Shown here: positions 1-7,626 of the stretch, one piece after another
How positions within the stretch are numbered: the first letter of the stretch is position 1
How the letters are laid out: each line of letters begins with the position of its first letter
Assembly (NCBI GenBank): GCA_016793585.1
Contig: JAEUJR010000336.1
Coordinates: 1-16,341 of the forward strand
Reading direction: 5' to 3'
DNA length: 16,341 nt
DNA from: Archangium sp.
Lineage (GTDB): Bacteria; Myxococcota; Myxococcia; Myxococcales; Myxococcaceae
Position numbers and translations under genes: made by a program
Notes under the pieces: generated by a model
What the model saw: only the letters and a program-made list of their open reading frames with translations
What the model was told of the DNA's origin: nothing
The model's database searches: none

Positions 1-909
1 GTCGATGGCCACATCGTCGACCAGTTCTCGATGGACGAGAACTCGAAGGGCTTCTTCCGCGTCGCCACCACCACGCAGTTCCGCGTGCCCGACACGATGA
101 ACCCGGGCAACTGGTGGGGCCGCATGGAGACCACCAACCGCGTGAACGTGCTGGCCGAGAACTCGGGCTCGCTCGACGTCGTCGGCCAGACGGAAGAGCT
201 CGCGAAGGGTGAGCGCATCACCTCGGCGCGCTTCATCGAAGACAAGGGCTTCGTCGTCACCTTCCGCCAGGTCGACCCGCTCTTCACCTTCGACCTGTCT
301 GACCCCACGAAGCCGACGAAGCTGGCCGAGCTGAAGATTCCCGGCTTCTCGACCTACCTGCACCCGATGGATGCGAACCACCTGCTCACCATCGGCACCT
401 ATGTGCCCGAGCCGGTGAACGGCGTGCAGCCCGACTGGCGCACCCGCGCGCTGCAGCTGAGCATCTTCGACGTCACCGACATGCGGAACCCGCGCCAGAC
501 GTTCACGCAGCTGGTCGGCACCTCGAGCGGCTACAGCGAGGCGCAGAACGAGCACAAGGCGTTCAACTACTTCCCGGCGAAGAAGCTGCTGGCGATTCCC
601 TTCATCGACTGGAACTACAACGCCTCGGGTGACGCGTACTGGACGTACTTCATCTCGGACCTGCGCGTGTTCACCGTCGACCCGCTCACGGGCTTCACGC
701 CGCGCGGAGGCATCTCGATGCGCGACATGTACCAGGTCGAGAGCTACTCGAACTGGACGTACTACTGGACGCCGCAGGTGCGCCGCAGCGTGATGGCCGA
801 CGACTTCGTCTACGCCATCAGCGACTCGGGCATTCGGGTGGCGAACGTGAACAACCTGTCGGCGCCCATCGCGACGACGCGCTTCACCCGCTACGACACG
901 GGCCGCTGA
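1..909 (+). CDS. Secreted beta-propeller domain protein, 5' truncated by the window edge
   Basis: The frame is open from base 1, so the N-terminus is missing; 302 codons remain before the TGA at 907-909. The visible part resembles the C-terminal beta-propeller family (PF09826/COG4880, distantly WD40-like). Seen in the sequence: an opening block 'QFSMDENSKGFFRVATTT', then 'ERITSARFIEDKGFVVTFRQVDP', 'LFTFDLSDPTKPTKLAELK' and 'HPMDANHLLTIG', which are the repeating blade strands typical of that family. No cysteine or membrane segment is visible in this part. Family members are exported and their biochemical role is not known. A signal peptide would be expected in the missing part. The next gene starts 191 bases downstream on the same strand, with a possible hairpin between, so cotranscription is uncertain. 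Family assignment is fairly sure; function is not. Confidence 0.85.
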   Translation, partial: VDGHIVDQFSMDENSKGFFRVATTTQFRVPDTMNPGNWWGRMETTNRVNVLAENSGSLDVVGQTEELAKGERITSARFIEDKGFVVTFRQVDPLFTFDLSDPTKPTKLAELKIPGFSTYLHPMDANHLLTIGTYVPEPVNGVQPDWRTRALQLSIFDVTDMRNPRQTFTQLVGTSSGYSEAQNEHKAFNYFPAKKLLAIPFIDWNYNASGDAYWTYFISDLRVFTVDPLTGFTPRGGISMRDMYQVESYSNWTYYWTPQVRRSVMADDFVYAISDSGIRVANVNNLSAPIATTRFTRYDTGR

Positions 910-951
910 CGTCAGGACCGGCTCGGGGCGCACGTCTCGAGCCACGCTCCC

Positions 952-980
952 CTCCCGAGGTCCCCGAGGGGCATCGGGAG
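952..980 (+). terminator. Candidate stem-loop after the beta-propeller gene
   Basis: CTCCCGA (952-958) pairs with TCGGGAG (974-980), and the interval holds a further CCC/GGG pairing, so one extended GC-rich hairpin can form 43 bases after the stop codon. There is no T-tract behind it, so it is only a possible terminator or mRNA 3' end structure. Confidence 0.35.
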
Positions 981-1100
981 CAGCGCCTTCGACTCACCGA
1001 GTGGCTCGAATGACGGGATGCAGATGAACGGGTCGTCGGCCAGGTGCCGGCGGCCCGCTTCGCTTTTCGGCGAGCCCGCTGACGGGCATGGTGCCACCCG

Positions 1101-2492
1101 ATGACGACGCGTTCTGCGCAGTGGTCGCGTGCGCTCACCTGGCTGCCCCTGGCCGTCTTCGCGGCGTGGGCGACGACGCGCTTCCACCGCCACGTCGACG
1201 TCTCTGACGCCAACCTGTACCGCGTTCTGGCGCGCCACCTGGCGGACGACGAGTCGTGGACGGCGCTTCGCTACCTGCCGACCGCCTACCCGCGCTTCTT
1301 CGAGCATCTGCCGTTCGGGCTCTGGCCCATGGTGGTGGTGATTCGGCTGTTCGGCGAGCGCGCGCTGCCGGTGCTGCAGCTCGCGTTGTCGTGCGGCACC
1401 GTGTGGCTCGTCGGTCGCGCGGCTTCGAACCTCACGGGGCGCTGGGCGGGCCTGGGCGCGATGACGACGCTGGCGTTGACGCAGAACTTCTTCTTCATCG
1501 CGTCGCTCACCCTGCTCGACGTGCCGCTGTTGCTGAGCGCGGCGGTGGTGCTGGCGGCGCTGACCCGCGAGCGGCTCGACGGCGTCGCGCTCGGGCTGCT
1601 GCTCGCGGGAACGCTGCTGGGGGTGGCCACGAAGGGGCCCTTCGGCCTGATGACGCCCGGTGCGTTCGTGGTGGCGAGAGCCGTCGTCGATCGCTCGCTG
1701 CGCGCCTTCGTGCTCCCCAGCGCGGTGATGCTGGTGGCGACGCTCCCCGTCGTGGCGTTCGTCGTCACCTCGAACGACTGGCTCGAGCTCTACGGGCGCG
1801 GTCAGCTGCTCGCCTCGGTGACGGGCGCACGCGCCGATGGCGATGGCGGCCGCTCGTTCGCCCTGCAGAAGCTGCTCGAGATGTTCTGGCCGGGGCTCGC
1901 CTTCTTCCCGCTGCTGGTGCCCGGGCTGCGTCGCCGCCTCGAGCCGGGCGCAGGCGACTCACGCGCGGTGAAGCTCGTCACGCTGGCGTCGCTCGTGCTC
2001 GTCGTGGGCCTCTCGCTTCCCGCCCGCAAGGTGGCACATCACGTCTTCGTGGCCTTCCCCCTGCTCGCGCTCACCAGCGGCGTCGCGCTGCGGCCGGTGC
2101 TCGAGCGCGTCGTGACCCGGTGGCAGGAGCAGGCGCTCGTCGTGCCGCTCAGCCTGTTCGTGGTGGCCGGGCTGGTGGCGGGGTGGCTCGGAGTCGCGCA
2201 GCTCTTCAGTGGGCGTGCGTGCGTGATGTCGACGGAGTTCGCGCACACCTTCGATGGCATTCCGCCCGGCACCGAGCTCGAGGTCGTGGCGGCCGAGACG
2301 CCGTGGCCGACGTTGTCAGCGCTCGCCGCCGAGCGACGGCTGGTACCGATTCACGTGCGGCAGCTCGGCGCAGTCGGGCGCGAGTGGGCGCTGGTCGAGG
2401 AGCCGGCCTGGGCGTCACAGCCAGGCTTCGTCGAAGTGCAGCGCGCTCGCGGTTGGGTGCTCGTGCACCAGCCTCACAACACCAGCGACTGA
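1101..2492 (+). CDS. GT39/ArnT-like membrane glycosyltransferase
   Basis: 463 residues, largely hydrophobic, with about ten possible membrane segments. It has the GT-C fold landmarks of GT39/PMT and ArnT-type enzymes, which transfer a sugar from a polyprenyl-phosphate donor on the outer face of the inner membrane. In order: a first loop acidic site 'VSDANLYRVLARHL' (Asp36), a 'FEHLPFGLWP' block (67-76) matching the conserved proline loop, 'LLDVPLLLS' (138-146), 'TKGPFGLMTP' (177-186), and a late 'LPARKVAHHVFVAFPLLAL' block like the conserved Arg-Lys loop. The usual first-loop Asp-Glu pair is Asp-Ala here. A soluble C-terminal tail of roughly 90 residues follows the last membrane segment. The ATG at 1101 has only a weak Shine-Dalgarno. 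Its last 19 bases overlap the end of the convergent DUF1501 gene. The acceptor (lipid A, protein or glycan) cannot be told from sequence. Confidence 0.85.
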   Translation: MTTRSAQWSRALTWLPLAVFAAWATTRFHRHVDVSDANLYRVLARHLADDESWTALRYLPTAYPRFFEHLPFGLWPMVVVIRLFGERALPVLQLALSCGTVWLVGRAASNLTGRWAGLGAMTTLALTQNFFFIASLTLLDVPLLLSAAVVLAALTRERLDGVALGLLLAGTLLGVATKGPFGLMTPGAFVVARAVVDRSLRAFVLPSAVMLVATLPVVAFVVTSNDWLELYGRGQLLASVTGARADGDGGRSFALQKLLEMFWPGLAFFPLLVPGLRRRLEPGAGDSRAVKLVTLASLVLVVGLSLPARKVAHHVFVAFPLLALTSGVALRPVLERVVTRWQEQALVVPLSLFVVAGLVAGWLGVAQLFSGRACVMSTEFAHTFDGIPPGTELEVVAAETPWPTLSALAAERRLVPIHVRQLGAVGREWALVEEPAWASQPGFVEVQRARGWVLVHQPHNTSD

Positions 2493-3661
2493 TGCGGGTT
2501 CGTGCCGAAGGGTTGATTCGGCACCTGCAGCACGCGCGACAGGTACGACCACAGCCCCGGAGCCGAAGGGGCACCCGCGGGCAGCTGCACCCGGTCGTTC
2601 ATGCGCCCCGTCGTGCCCACGCGCACGTACTTGCCGATGACGGTCGCCGACAGCGCCGAGGCGTGATCGGAGCCCGGCAGGCTGCGCGCGAAGTCACCCA
2701 TGATGGCGACGACCACGTTGCGGTTCGGCGCGTTCACCATGCGCGAGACGAAGGTGCGCAGCCCCGGCAGAATTCGCTGCGTCATCATCGTGCGCACCGT
2801 CGAGCCGCTGCGATCGCCGTGCGTGTCCCAGCCGCCGTCGAGGGCGAGGGCGACGTTGGTGCCTGCGGTGATCATCAGCTCGGCCGCGGCCATCTGCGCC
2901 GAGAACGAGTTCACGCTGGTGGCGCCGTTGGCCAGGCCGTACGCCGTCGCGAGGTCGGCGAAGTTGAACTGCCGCACCGGCTGCTGGAGCGTCTCGATGG
3001 CGGCCTGGTACCCCTCTCCCAGCTGCTTTGTCATCGACGGGCTGTTGAACAGGGTCGTCGCGCTCATCGTGTACGAAGCCGAGAGCGCCTTCTCGGCGAC
3101 GGTGCGATCGGGCCGCGTGACGTCGAGCGAGCCACCAAGCGCTTCGATGGTGCTGCGCATGTCGGTGATGACCTGCAGCGACACGCCGTTCTCGGTGGGG
3201 CGAGGGCCGGGCATGCCGCGCGTGCCGAGCTGCGCACACTTGATGGAGCCGTCTCCACCGAGCGCGGCGGCGAGCTTGAGCGCGTACGAGCGGCTGCCAT
3301 CGGAGAAGCACGCGTTCTGGGCCGCGCCGTGGTTGCTGATGCCGTGACGAACGCCGACCGTCGCCATGTGCGAGAGCGCGAAGGCCGGCAGGGTGCCGAA
3401 CGTGGGCGCGTCGACCACGAGGCCGTTGCCGAGGTCGCGCTGGTTGTTGCCCGTGACGCCGAAGGTGCCGGCGGTGGCGAAGCTGTTCGCGCTCGAGAAC
3501 AGCGCGTTGTACCCGCCCGAGAGGAACACCACGAGCAGCGCCGGCTTCTCACCCACCTGGGCGTGGGCGGTCGACGGGAGCAGGCCGGTCTTCGCCACGA
3601 GCGAGCCGCCCACCAGCCCGGCGAGGCCCTGGAACAACGAACGACGAGAGAGACGGTTCAT
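2474..3661 (-). CDS. DUF1501 family protein with Tat signal
   Basis: 395 residues. The N-terminus 'MNRLSRRSLFQGLAGLVGG' followed by a hydrophobic stretch and 'TAHAQ' is a twin-arginine signal peptide with an Ala-x-Ala cleavage site near residue 34, so the protein is exported folded. The body fits DUF1501 (PF07394, sulfatase/alkaline-phosphatase-like fold): 'LLVVFLSGGYNALF' near residue 42, the signature 'GGWDTHGD' in the middle, and 'IMGDFARSLPGSDHASALSATVIG' where the family has its metal-site Glu/Asp-Phe-Gly-Arg and Asp-His block. The biochemical role of DUF1501 is unknown; in planctomycetes and others it is encoded beside cytochrome-like DUF1549/DUF1553 or DUF1800 proteins. It is the last gene of a three-gene minus-strand unit and starts 12 bases after the lipoprotein gene, with GGAG seven bases before the ATG. 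It ends inside the convergent glycosyltransferase gene. Confidence 0.9.
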   Translation of the reverse strand: MNRLSRRSLFQGLAGLVGGSLVAKTGLLPSTAHAQVGEKPALLVVFLSGGYNALFSSANSFATAGTFGVTGNNQRDLGNGLVVDAPTFGTLPAFALSHMATVGVRHGISNHGAAQNACFSDGSRSYALKLAAALGGDGSIKCAQLGTRGMPGPRPTENGVSLQVITDMRSTIEALGGSLDVTRPDRTVAEKALSASYTMSATTLFNSPSMTKQLGEGYQAAIETLQQPVRQFNFADLATAYGLANGATSVNSFSAQMAAAELMITAGTNVALALDGGWDTHGDRSGSTVRTMMTQRILPGLRTFVSRMVNAPNRNVVVAIMGDFARSLPGSDHASALSATVIGKYVRVGTTGRMNDRVQLPAGAPSAPGLWSYLSRVLQVPNQPFGTNPHQSLVL

Positions 3662-3673
3662 GTCGGGCTCCGG

Positions 3674-4333
3674 TCAGAAGGTGAGGAAGTCGGCGGCAGA
3701 CAGCGTGGCAGCGCAGCCCGAGGCCCAGCGCCGGCGGGCGCTCGTCTCGACGGCGGCGTCACGCACCGTCACCTGCACGCACGCGGTCAGCTCCGGCTCG
3801 AGGGCCTTGCGATTCCAGAAGCGCTCGGCCCAGGCGGCGCACTCGGCGCGCGCGGTCGTGTCGGTCGGCGCGGTGGCATACTTGGTCGGCTGCGACGTCA
3901 GGGTGAGGCAGCCCTGAAAGGCGATGCGAAAGACCGTGTAGACCGAGACGGCGCTCAACGTCGGCTCGGTGTGCCAGCGCGCGGGAATGCTGCCGAAGGT
4001 CGACTCCGACGAGGCGAGCAGCGCCGGCGTGTTGCCCAGCACCCTCGTGAACTCGGTCGACAACGCCGAGAAGGGCTTCGGGCGGCGGGCCTCTTCTCCG
4101 ATCTCGCCGGGCACGCGATCGCCCGCGAGATCGGCGCCACCGAAGCCGACGTACTGACGGCCCACGTCACAGGAAGGCGCGGGCGCGGCCGGCCCGGGGC
4201 CCTCGGGCTGAACGGTGGGCCGATCGGTCTCGATGACGTCGGTGTCGACGACCTTCACGACGGCGTCTTTCGGGTTGAAGGCGCCTTCACAGCCGGCGAG
4301 CACGACGAGCGGGAGCAGGAGCGTTCGGTTCAT
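3674..4333 (-). CDS. Six-cysteine lipoprotein of the DUF1501 unit, unknown function
   Basis: 219 residues. 'MNRTLLLPLVVLAGC' is a clear type II signal peptide with lipobox L-A-G-C, so Cys15 should be lipidated. A Pro/Gly/Ala-rich linker (about residues 38-54) follows, then a globular part beginning 'SCDVGRQYVGFGGADLAGDR' and ending 'RRRWASGCAATLSAADFLTF'. Counting the lipid-anchored one there are six cysteines, so the five others could form two disulfides. I do not recognise a named family. The open frame continues far upstream (to 5542), but that part is antisense to nothing and simply shadows the next gene; the ATG at 4333 gives the signal peptide and is taken as the start. It lies 11 bases after the stop of the heme-protein gene and 12 before the DUF1501 start, which makes cotranscription and shared function likely. 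Confidence 0.75.
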   Translation of the reverse strand: MNRTLLLPLVVLAGCEGAFNPKDAVVKVVDTDVIETDRPTVQPEGPGPAAPAPSCDVGRQYVGFGGADLAGDRVPGEIGEEARRPKPFSALSTEFTRVLGNTPALLASSESTFGSIPARWHTEPTLSAVSVYTVFRIAFQGCLTLTSQPTKYATAPTDTTARAECAAWAERFWNRKALEPELTACVQVTVRDAAVETSARRRWASGCAATLSAADFLTF

Positions 4334-4344
4334 GGCGAGGTCTC

Positions 4345-5247
4345 TCAGCGGCAGAACGACGGGTCCTTCGTGAGCGTGGCGATGGCCGACTGCATGGTGC
4401 GCTGGGCGCGGAAGGCATCGACACAGCGATCGAAGAGCGGGCCTTCGCACGCGAGCTCCTTGCGGCCGTGGACGAAGCCGAAGGCGAGGCGGCAGGCGTT
4501 GAACTCGAACTCGGTGCTGTTCACGAGCGCGGTCACGAGGCCCCTGTCGTCGGCGATCGTCTGGCCGTTCAGCAGCTGCTGCGGGCCGGCGGTGGGCGCC
4601 TCGAAGCGCATCGTGTCGCCGGCGCCCACGCGCTTCGTCAACACCGAGGCGAGCTTGTCGAGCGCGAACCACGAGTCGAAGTGACAGCCCGAGCAGGCGG
4701 CGTTGCGGCGCCCCTGCACGCTCACGTCGAGCCCGGGCACCACCACCGCCGCCGTCAGCGTCACCCCGGTGATGTTGTTCAACAGGCGGTACGCGGTGCT
4801 CAGCTTGATGCCCTGCTCTTCGTTGCCAGCGTAGCGCCGCAGCCAGGCGGGCGAGCGCAGGTAGCCGAGGCCGTTGCCGTCGGGCACCACCGCGACGGCG
4901 TTGTTGACGGTGTCGACGCGGAAGGAGCCGAGGAAAAGGTCGCTCCAGGGCAGCCGGTTCGTCAGCACGTGCTTCGAGAGGTGGTACGCGGCGTCTTCGA
5001 CCGACGTCGCGCCGGGCTCGTCGTTGAAGCGCGCGTTCACGAAGCGAGCGAAGCGCTCGACGAAGGCCGCGTCGGTCAAGAGCGCGTCGACCTGCGATTG
5101 TGGGTTGGGGCTCGTCAGCAACGCCGTCGAAGGGCTGCGCCCCGTGAGGGTGACGGCCAGCTTCACCGCGCAGCGGTTCGTCTCGAGCGTCTGGGCGACG
5201 GCGAGCAACGGCATCAGCACAACGAGCGTGGCGGTGAGTCGGTGCAT
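4345..5247 (-). CDS. Small exported one-heme DUF1592/1588/1585-like protein
   Basis: 300 residues. 'MHRLTATLVVLMPLLAVAQT' is a Sec signal peptide. One c-type heme motif, 'CSGCH' (185-189), is present in 'NAACSGCHFDSWFALDKLASVL'. Around it the layout resembles a shortened DUF1592-DUF1588-DUF1585 protein: 'VDALLTDAAFVERFARFVNARF' (53-74), 'LPWSDLFLGSFRVD' (99-112), 'GYLRSPAWLRRYA' (128-140), 'KLSTAYRLLNNITGV' (148-162), and a C-terminal 'FEFNACRLAFGFVHGRKEL...' block ending 'LTKDPSFCR'. Full-length family members are about twice or more this size. Five further cysteines lie outside the heme motif and the signal peptide. The start at 5247 has GGAG six bases upstream and gives the signal peptide; a frame open to 5535 adds 96 residues without one. 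It is first in the unit with the lipoprotein and DUF1501 genes. A periplasmic electron-transfer role is an inference. Confidence 0.75.
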   Translation of the reverse strand: MHRLTATLVVLMPLLAVAQTLETNRCAVKLAVTLTGRSPSTALLTSPNPQSQVDALLTDAAFVERFARFVNARFNDEPGATSVEDAAYHLSKHVLTNRLPWSDLFLGSFRVDTVNNAVAVVPDGNGLGYLRSPAWLRRYAGNEEQGIKLSTAYRLLNNITGVTLTAAVVVPGLDVSVQGRRNAACSGCHFDSWFALDKLASVLTKRVGAGDTMRFEAPTAGPQQLLNGQTIADDRGLVTALVNSTEFEFNACRLAFGFVHGRKELACEGPLFDRCVDAFRAQRTMQSAIATLTKDPSFCR

Positions 5248-5361
5248 GCGCGGCTCCGGCGGGAGGACGCGTTGACGCAGAGCAACGGTCGTGCCCGATC
5301 GCTCGTTCGCGGCGCTGCGCTCGGTGAACGCGCCGACTGCAAAGCGACCTGACTGCCCACT

Positions 5362-5410
5362 CGGAGCATCGCGACTCCGCCGGGGTGTGCTCTTCGCTGA
5401 GCAGGCACAC
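5362..5410. promoter_or_regulatory. Two adjacent stem-loops in the divergent region
   Basis: CGGAG (5362-5366) pairs with CTCCG (5375-5379). Six bases on, GTGTGCTC (5385-5392) can pair with GAGCA and CAC in 5399-5408 around a six-base loop with a two-base bulge. They lie upstream of both divergent genes. They could be operators, leader structures or chance in GC-rich DNA. Confidence 0.25.
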
Positions 5411-5514
5411 ACGGCCGCCACGACGACGCGCAGGTTTCTCGACGCAGCGAACCCAACGTGTGATGCGCCGTGCACACCTCGACTGCGACGGGTGAACGTG
5501 AAGCGGGTTGACGC

Positions 5515-5539
5515 CGAGGTGGACACCTCGTGCATGCAC
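5515..5539. promoter_or_regulatory. Two adjoining perfect palindromes, possible operator
   Basis: CGAGGTG-GA-CACCTCG (5515-5530, seven-base arms) shares its last base with GTGCATGCAC (5530-5539, ten bases). They sit just after TTGACG (5508-5513), so the first palindrome would fill a 17-base spacer if 5531-5536 (TGCATG, a poor match) were the -10. A regulator-binding site for the plus-strand hydrolase gene is a reasonable guess, with no regulator gene visible nearby. Confidence 0.35.
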
Positions 5540-5643
5540 CACCCGAAAGGACCGTTCCCCTCACTTCGCGGCTTGCGTCACCTGACATCACGACGTTGTG
5601 CCGCGGTGCACTCGAGGCATCACGCGTGCACTGGCGCCGCGGC

Positions 5644-7587
5644 ATGAGCGCACTCTCGAAGATCCTGAACCGCGTCACCCAGCAGGTCCGCAACGAACTC
5701 AAGCCCGCGCCGAAGCCCGTGGTGGCGCCCGTCATTCGTGACGTCTTCGACCCGAGGCCGGCACGACCGACGCTGACGCCGGCTCCCGCCCAGCTGAGCA
5801 TCGACGAGCTGCGACGAGCGCGGGCAGCGAGCATCGGTCGCCCGGCGATTCCCGACGCCGACGCGTACCAGCACTTTCTCGAAGGCGCCGATCAGGTCTA
5901 CCGCGAAGAGCTGAAGCGGCCGCTGCTCGGCGCGAACGTCGACGTCGCCGGGGTCGCCGCGTACGGCTCACGTTTCCTCAACGAGGGCTGGTCGCTCGAG
6001 CAGGTGCGCGCCTCGGTGCGGCAGTCACCGGAGTGGCGCGAGAAGAACCCCGGTCTCGCTCCCGGCCCCGACGCGCGTGCCGGCCGCAGCCGCAACGCCG
6101 TCACCGAGCGTCAACTCGCCGACACCACGCAGGCCCTCAAAGACGTCTACGGCGAAGCGCTGCGCCGCAGCATCGACCCGTCGGGCCTCGCGCACTCGAG
6201 TGCGCAACTGCTCAACGGTGGCGCGTCACTCGAGCAGGTTCGTGAGGGCATTCGCGCGAGCGACGAGTTCAAGGCGCTCACCACGACGCCAACGGTGCCG
6301 CCGGTCGAGCCCGGCCCTGCCATCACGAAGCGCACTGGCAAGGTCCGTCTCGACGGCAACTCGTTCGCCGACGACCAGGGCAGGTTCAACGCGCTCGGCG
6401 CGACGTACATGAGCGCGCTCTGGCAGTACCAGAACGACCGGCCGCGACTCGAGCGCACGCTGGCCGAGCTGAAGGCAAACGGCGTCGACTACATCCGCGC
6501 GCTCGGCGTCGTCGGCGACGTGAACAACCCCGACTATTGGGATGGCCGGGAGATCGACTGGAAGGCGCCTGGCTACAAGGAGGCCGTCGCCGGGCTCACC
6601 GACCTCGCCTACGACACGTTCGGTCTGCGCATGGAGTGGACGCTCATCGGCGACGGGCAGAAGAACCTTCCCAACGAGCGTGACCGCTTCGGCCTCGTCG
6701 ACACGTTCCTCGACGTCTCGCGCGGCCGTGAAGAGAAGATCATGCACTTCGAGATCGCCAACGAGGCCTGGCAGAACGGCTTCGCAGGCGACGCTGGCGC
6801 CGAGCAGCTCAAGCGTCTCACGAAGTACATGAACGACCGCACCGACGTGCTGGTGGCGGCGAGCGCTCCTGATGGCGGAACGCCGGCCGACGTCGAGAAG
6901 ATCTACGCGGGCGGCGTGGCCGACCTCGCGACCTACCACTTCGATCGCGACACCTCGAAGACCGAAGGCAGCTGGCGGCCCGTGCGCCAACCGTGGGAGT
7001 GGCAGTACCTCGGCGGCGCCAACGGCGTGCCGCGCGTGGCGACGAACAACGAGCCCATCGGCCCGGGCGCTTCCGTCGCCTCCGAGAACGACCCGCTCAA
7101 GCTCGTCAGCGGCGCCATCGTCTCGCACCTCTCGGGCCTGCCCGGCTACGTCTTCCACACGCGCGCTGGCGTTCGCGGCGACGAGGCGTTCGCCGACATG
7201 GCCGGCCTCGGCGCGTTCAAGGCCATGAAGACGTACCTGCCGGCCGACCTCGCGAGCTGGTCGCACAAGAACGCGCACTGGGCCGACTCGCCGTTCAAGG
7301 TCTACGCGAAGGACGACCGCGGAACCCTGCAGGCCGACAAGATGTGGCCCGACCTGCCGGGCGCGACGGGTGCGGTGCGTGCGTACGGAGCCGTCAACGG
7401 CGACGCGTTCTTCGTCTACCCGATGGGCATCAAGGGCAGCGTCACCATGGAGCCCCGCCGCAACGTCGAGTTCGACGTGATTCACCCGCTGACCGGAGAG
7501 GTCGTGGAGCACCGCCAGGTGCGCGCAGGTGAGCAGTTCACGCTCTCGGGCGCCGAGGCGTACGTGCTCAAAGGCCGCTTCGTGTGA
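5644..7587 (+). CDS. DUF4214-like repeats fused to a clan-A glycoside-hydrolase-like barrel
   Basis: 647 residues from ATG 5644. Residues 1-65 are a basic, Pro-rich leader without a signal peptide. Two DUF4214-like repeats follow: about 73-135 ('QVYREELKRPLLGANVDVAG...SLEQVRASVRQSPEW') and 155-211 ('DVYGEALRRSIDPSGLAHSS...SLEQVREGIRASDEF'). From about 230 to 545 it resembles a TIM-barrel hydrolase of clan GH-A: 'RLDGNSFADDQGRFNALGATY' at the first strand, 'HFEIANEAWQNG' with Glu374 as likely acid/base, 'DLATYHFDR' (428-435), and 'RVATNNEPIG' with Glu470 as likely nucleophile, 96 residues later. A C-terminal beta-domain (about 570-647) ends the chain. The substrate is unknown, presumably a polysaccharide. 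A GTG at 5626 has GAGG eight bases upstream and would add six residues; the ATG has no Shine-Dalgarno, so the start is open. How it leaves the cell, if it does, is unclear. Confidence 0.8.
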   Translation: MSALSKILNRVTQQVRNELKPAPKPVVAPVIRDVFDPRPARPTLTPAPAQLSIDELRRARAASIGRPAIPDADAYQHFLEGADQVYREELKRPLLGANVDVAGVAAYGSRFLNEGWSLEQVRASVRQSPEWREKNPGLAPGPDARAGRSRNAVTERQLADTTQALKDVYGEALRRSIDPSGLAHSSAQLLNGGASLEQVREGIRASDEFKALTTTPTVPPVEPGPAITKRTGKVRLDGNSFADDQGRFNALGATYMSALWQYQNDRPRLERTLAELKANGVDYIRALGVVGDVNNPDYWDGREIDWKAPGYKEAVAGLTDLAYDTFGLRMEWTLIGDGQKNLPNERDRFGLVDTFLDVSRGREEKIMHFEIANEAWQNGFAGDAGAEQLKRLTKYMNDRTDVLVAASAPDGGTPADVEKIYAGGVADLATYHFDRDTSKTEGSWRPVRQPWEWQYLGGANGVPRVATNNEPIGPGASVASENDPLKLVSGAIVSHLSGLPGYVFHTRAGVRGDEAFADMAGLGAFKAMKTYLPADLASWSHKNAHWADSPFKVYAKDDRGTLQADKMWPDLPGATGAVRAYGAVNGDAFFVYPMGIKGSVTMEPRRNVEFDVIHPLTGEVVEHRQVRAGEQFTLSGAEAYVLKGRFV

Positions 7588-7626
7588 TCGATTCGGAGAC
7601 TTCCGGCAACGAAGAGGGTGGCCCGA

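Larger units (their letters stand above)
5248..5643. other. Divergent intergenic region, no convincing gene
   Basis: This 396-base stretch separates the starts of the minus-strand heme-protein gene and the plus-strand DUF4214/hydrolase gene, so it should hold both promoters. Open frames cross it (for example 5291-5647, +), but their translations are Arg-rich and lack any domain, and I do not call them. What it does hold is two neighbouring stem-loops (5362-5410), two adjoining palindromes (5515-5539) and a TTGACG hexamer at 5508-5513 that could be a -35 element. I see no good -10 hexamer for either direction. Confidence 0.6.

Noticed and set aside
1256..4684. A plus-strand open frame of 1142 codons
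   Set aside because: It runs out of frame through the glycosyltransferase and antisense through three genes with signal peptides and domains. Its translation is Arg/Ala/Gly-rich without any domain, as expected from high-GC DNA with few stops.
4334..5542. N-terminal extension of the lipoprotein gene by 403 residues
   Set aside because: The extension is the wrong frame of the heme-protein gene. The ATG at 4333 starts a clear lipoprotein signal peptide.
5291..5647. Plus-strand frame of 118 codons in the divergent gap
   Set aside because: It is Arg/Thr/Ala-rich, has no domain or good ribosome-binding site, and crosses the palindromes and the next gene's start.
6226..7512. Minus-strand open frame of 428 codons opposite the hydrolase
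   Set aside because: It is antisense to a recognisable barrel with catalytic motifs, and its own translation is Val/Arg/Ala-rich without a domain.
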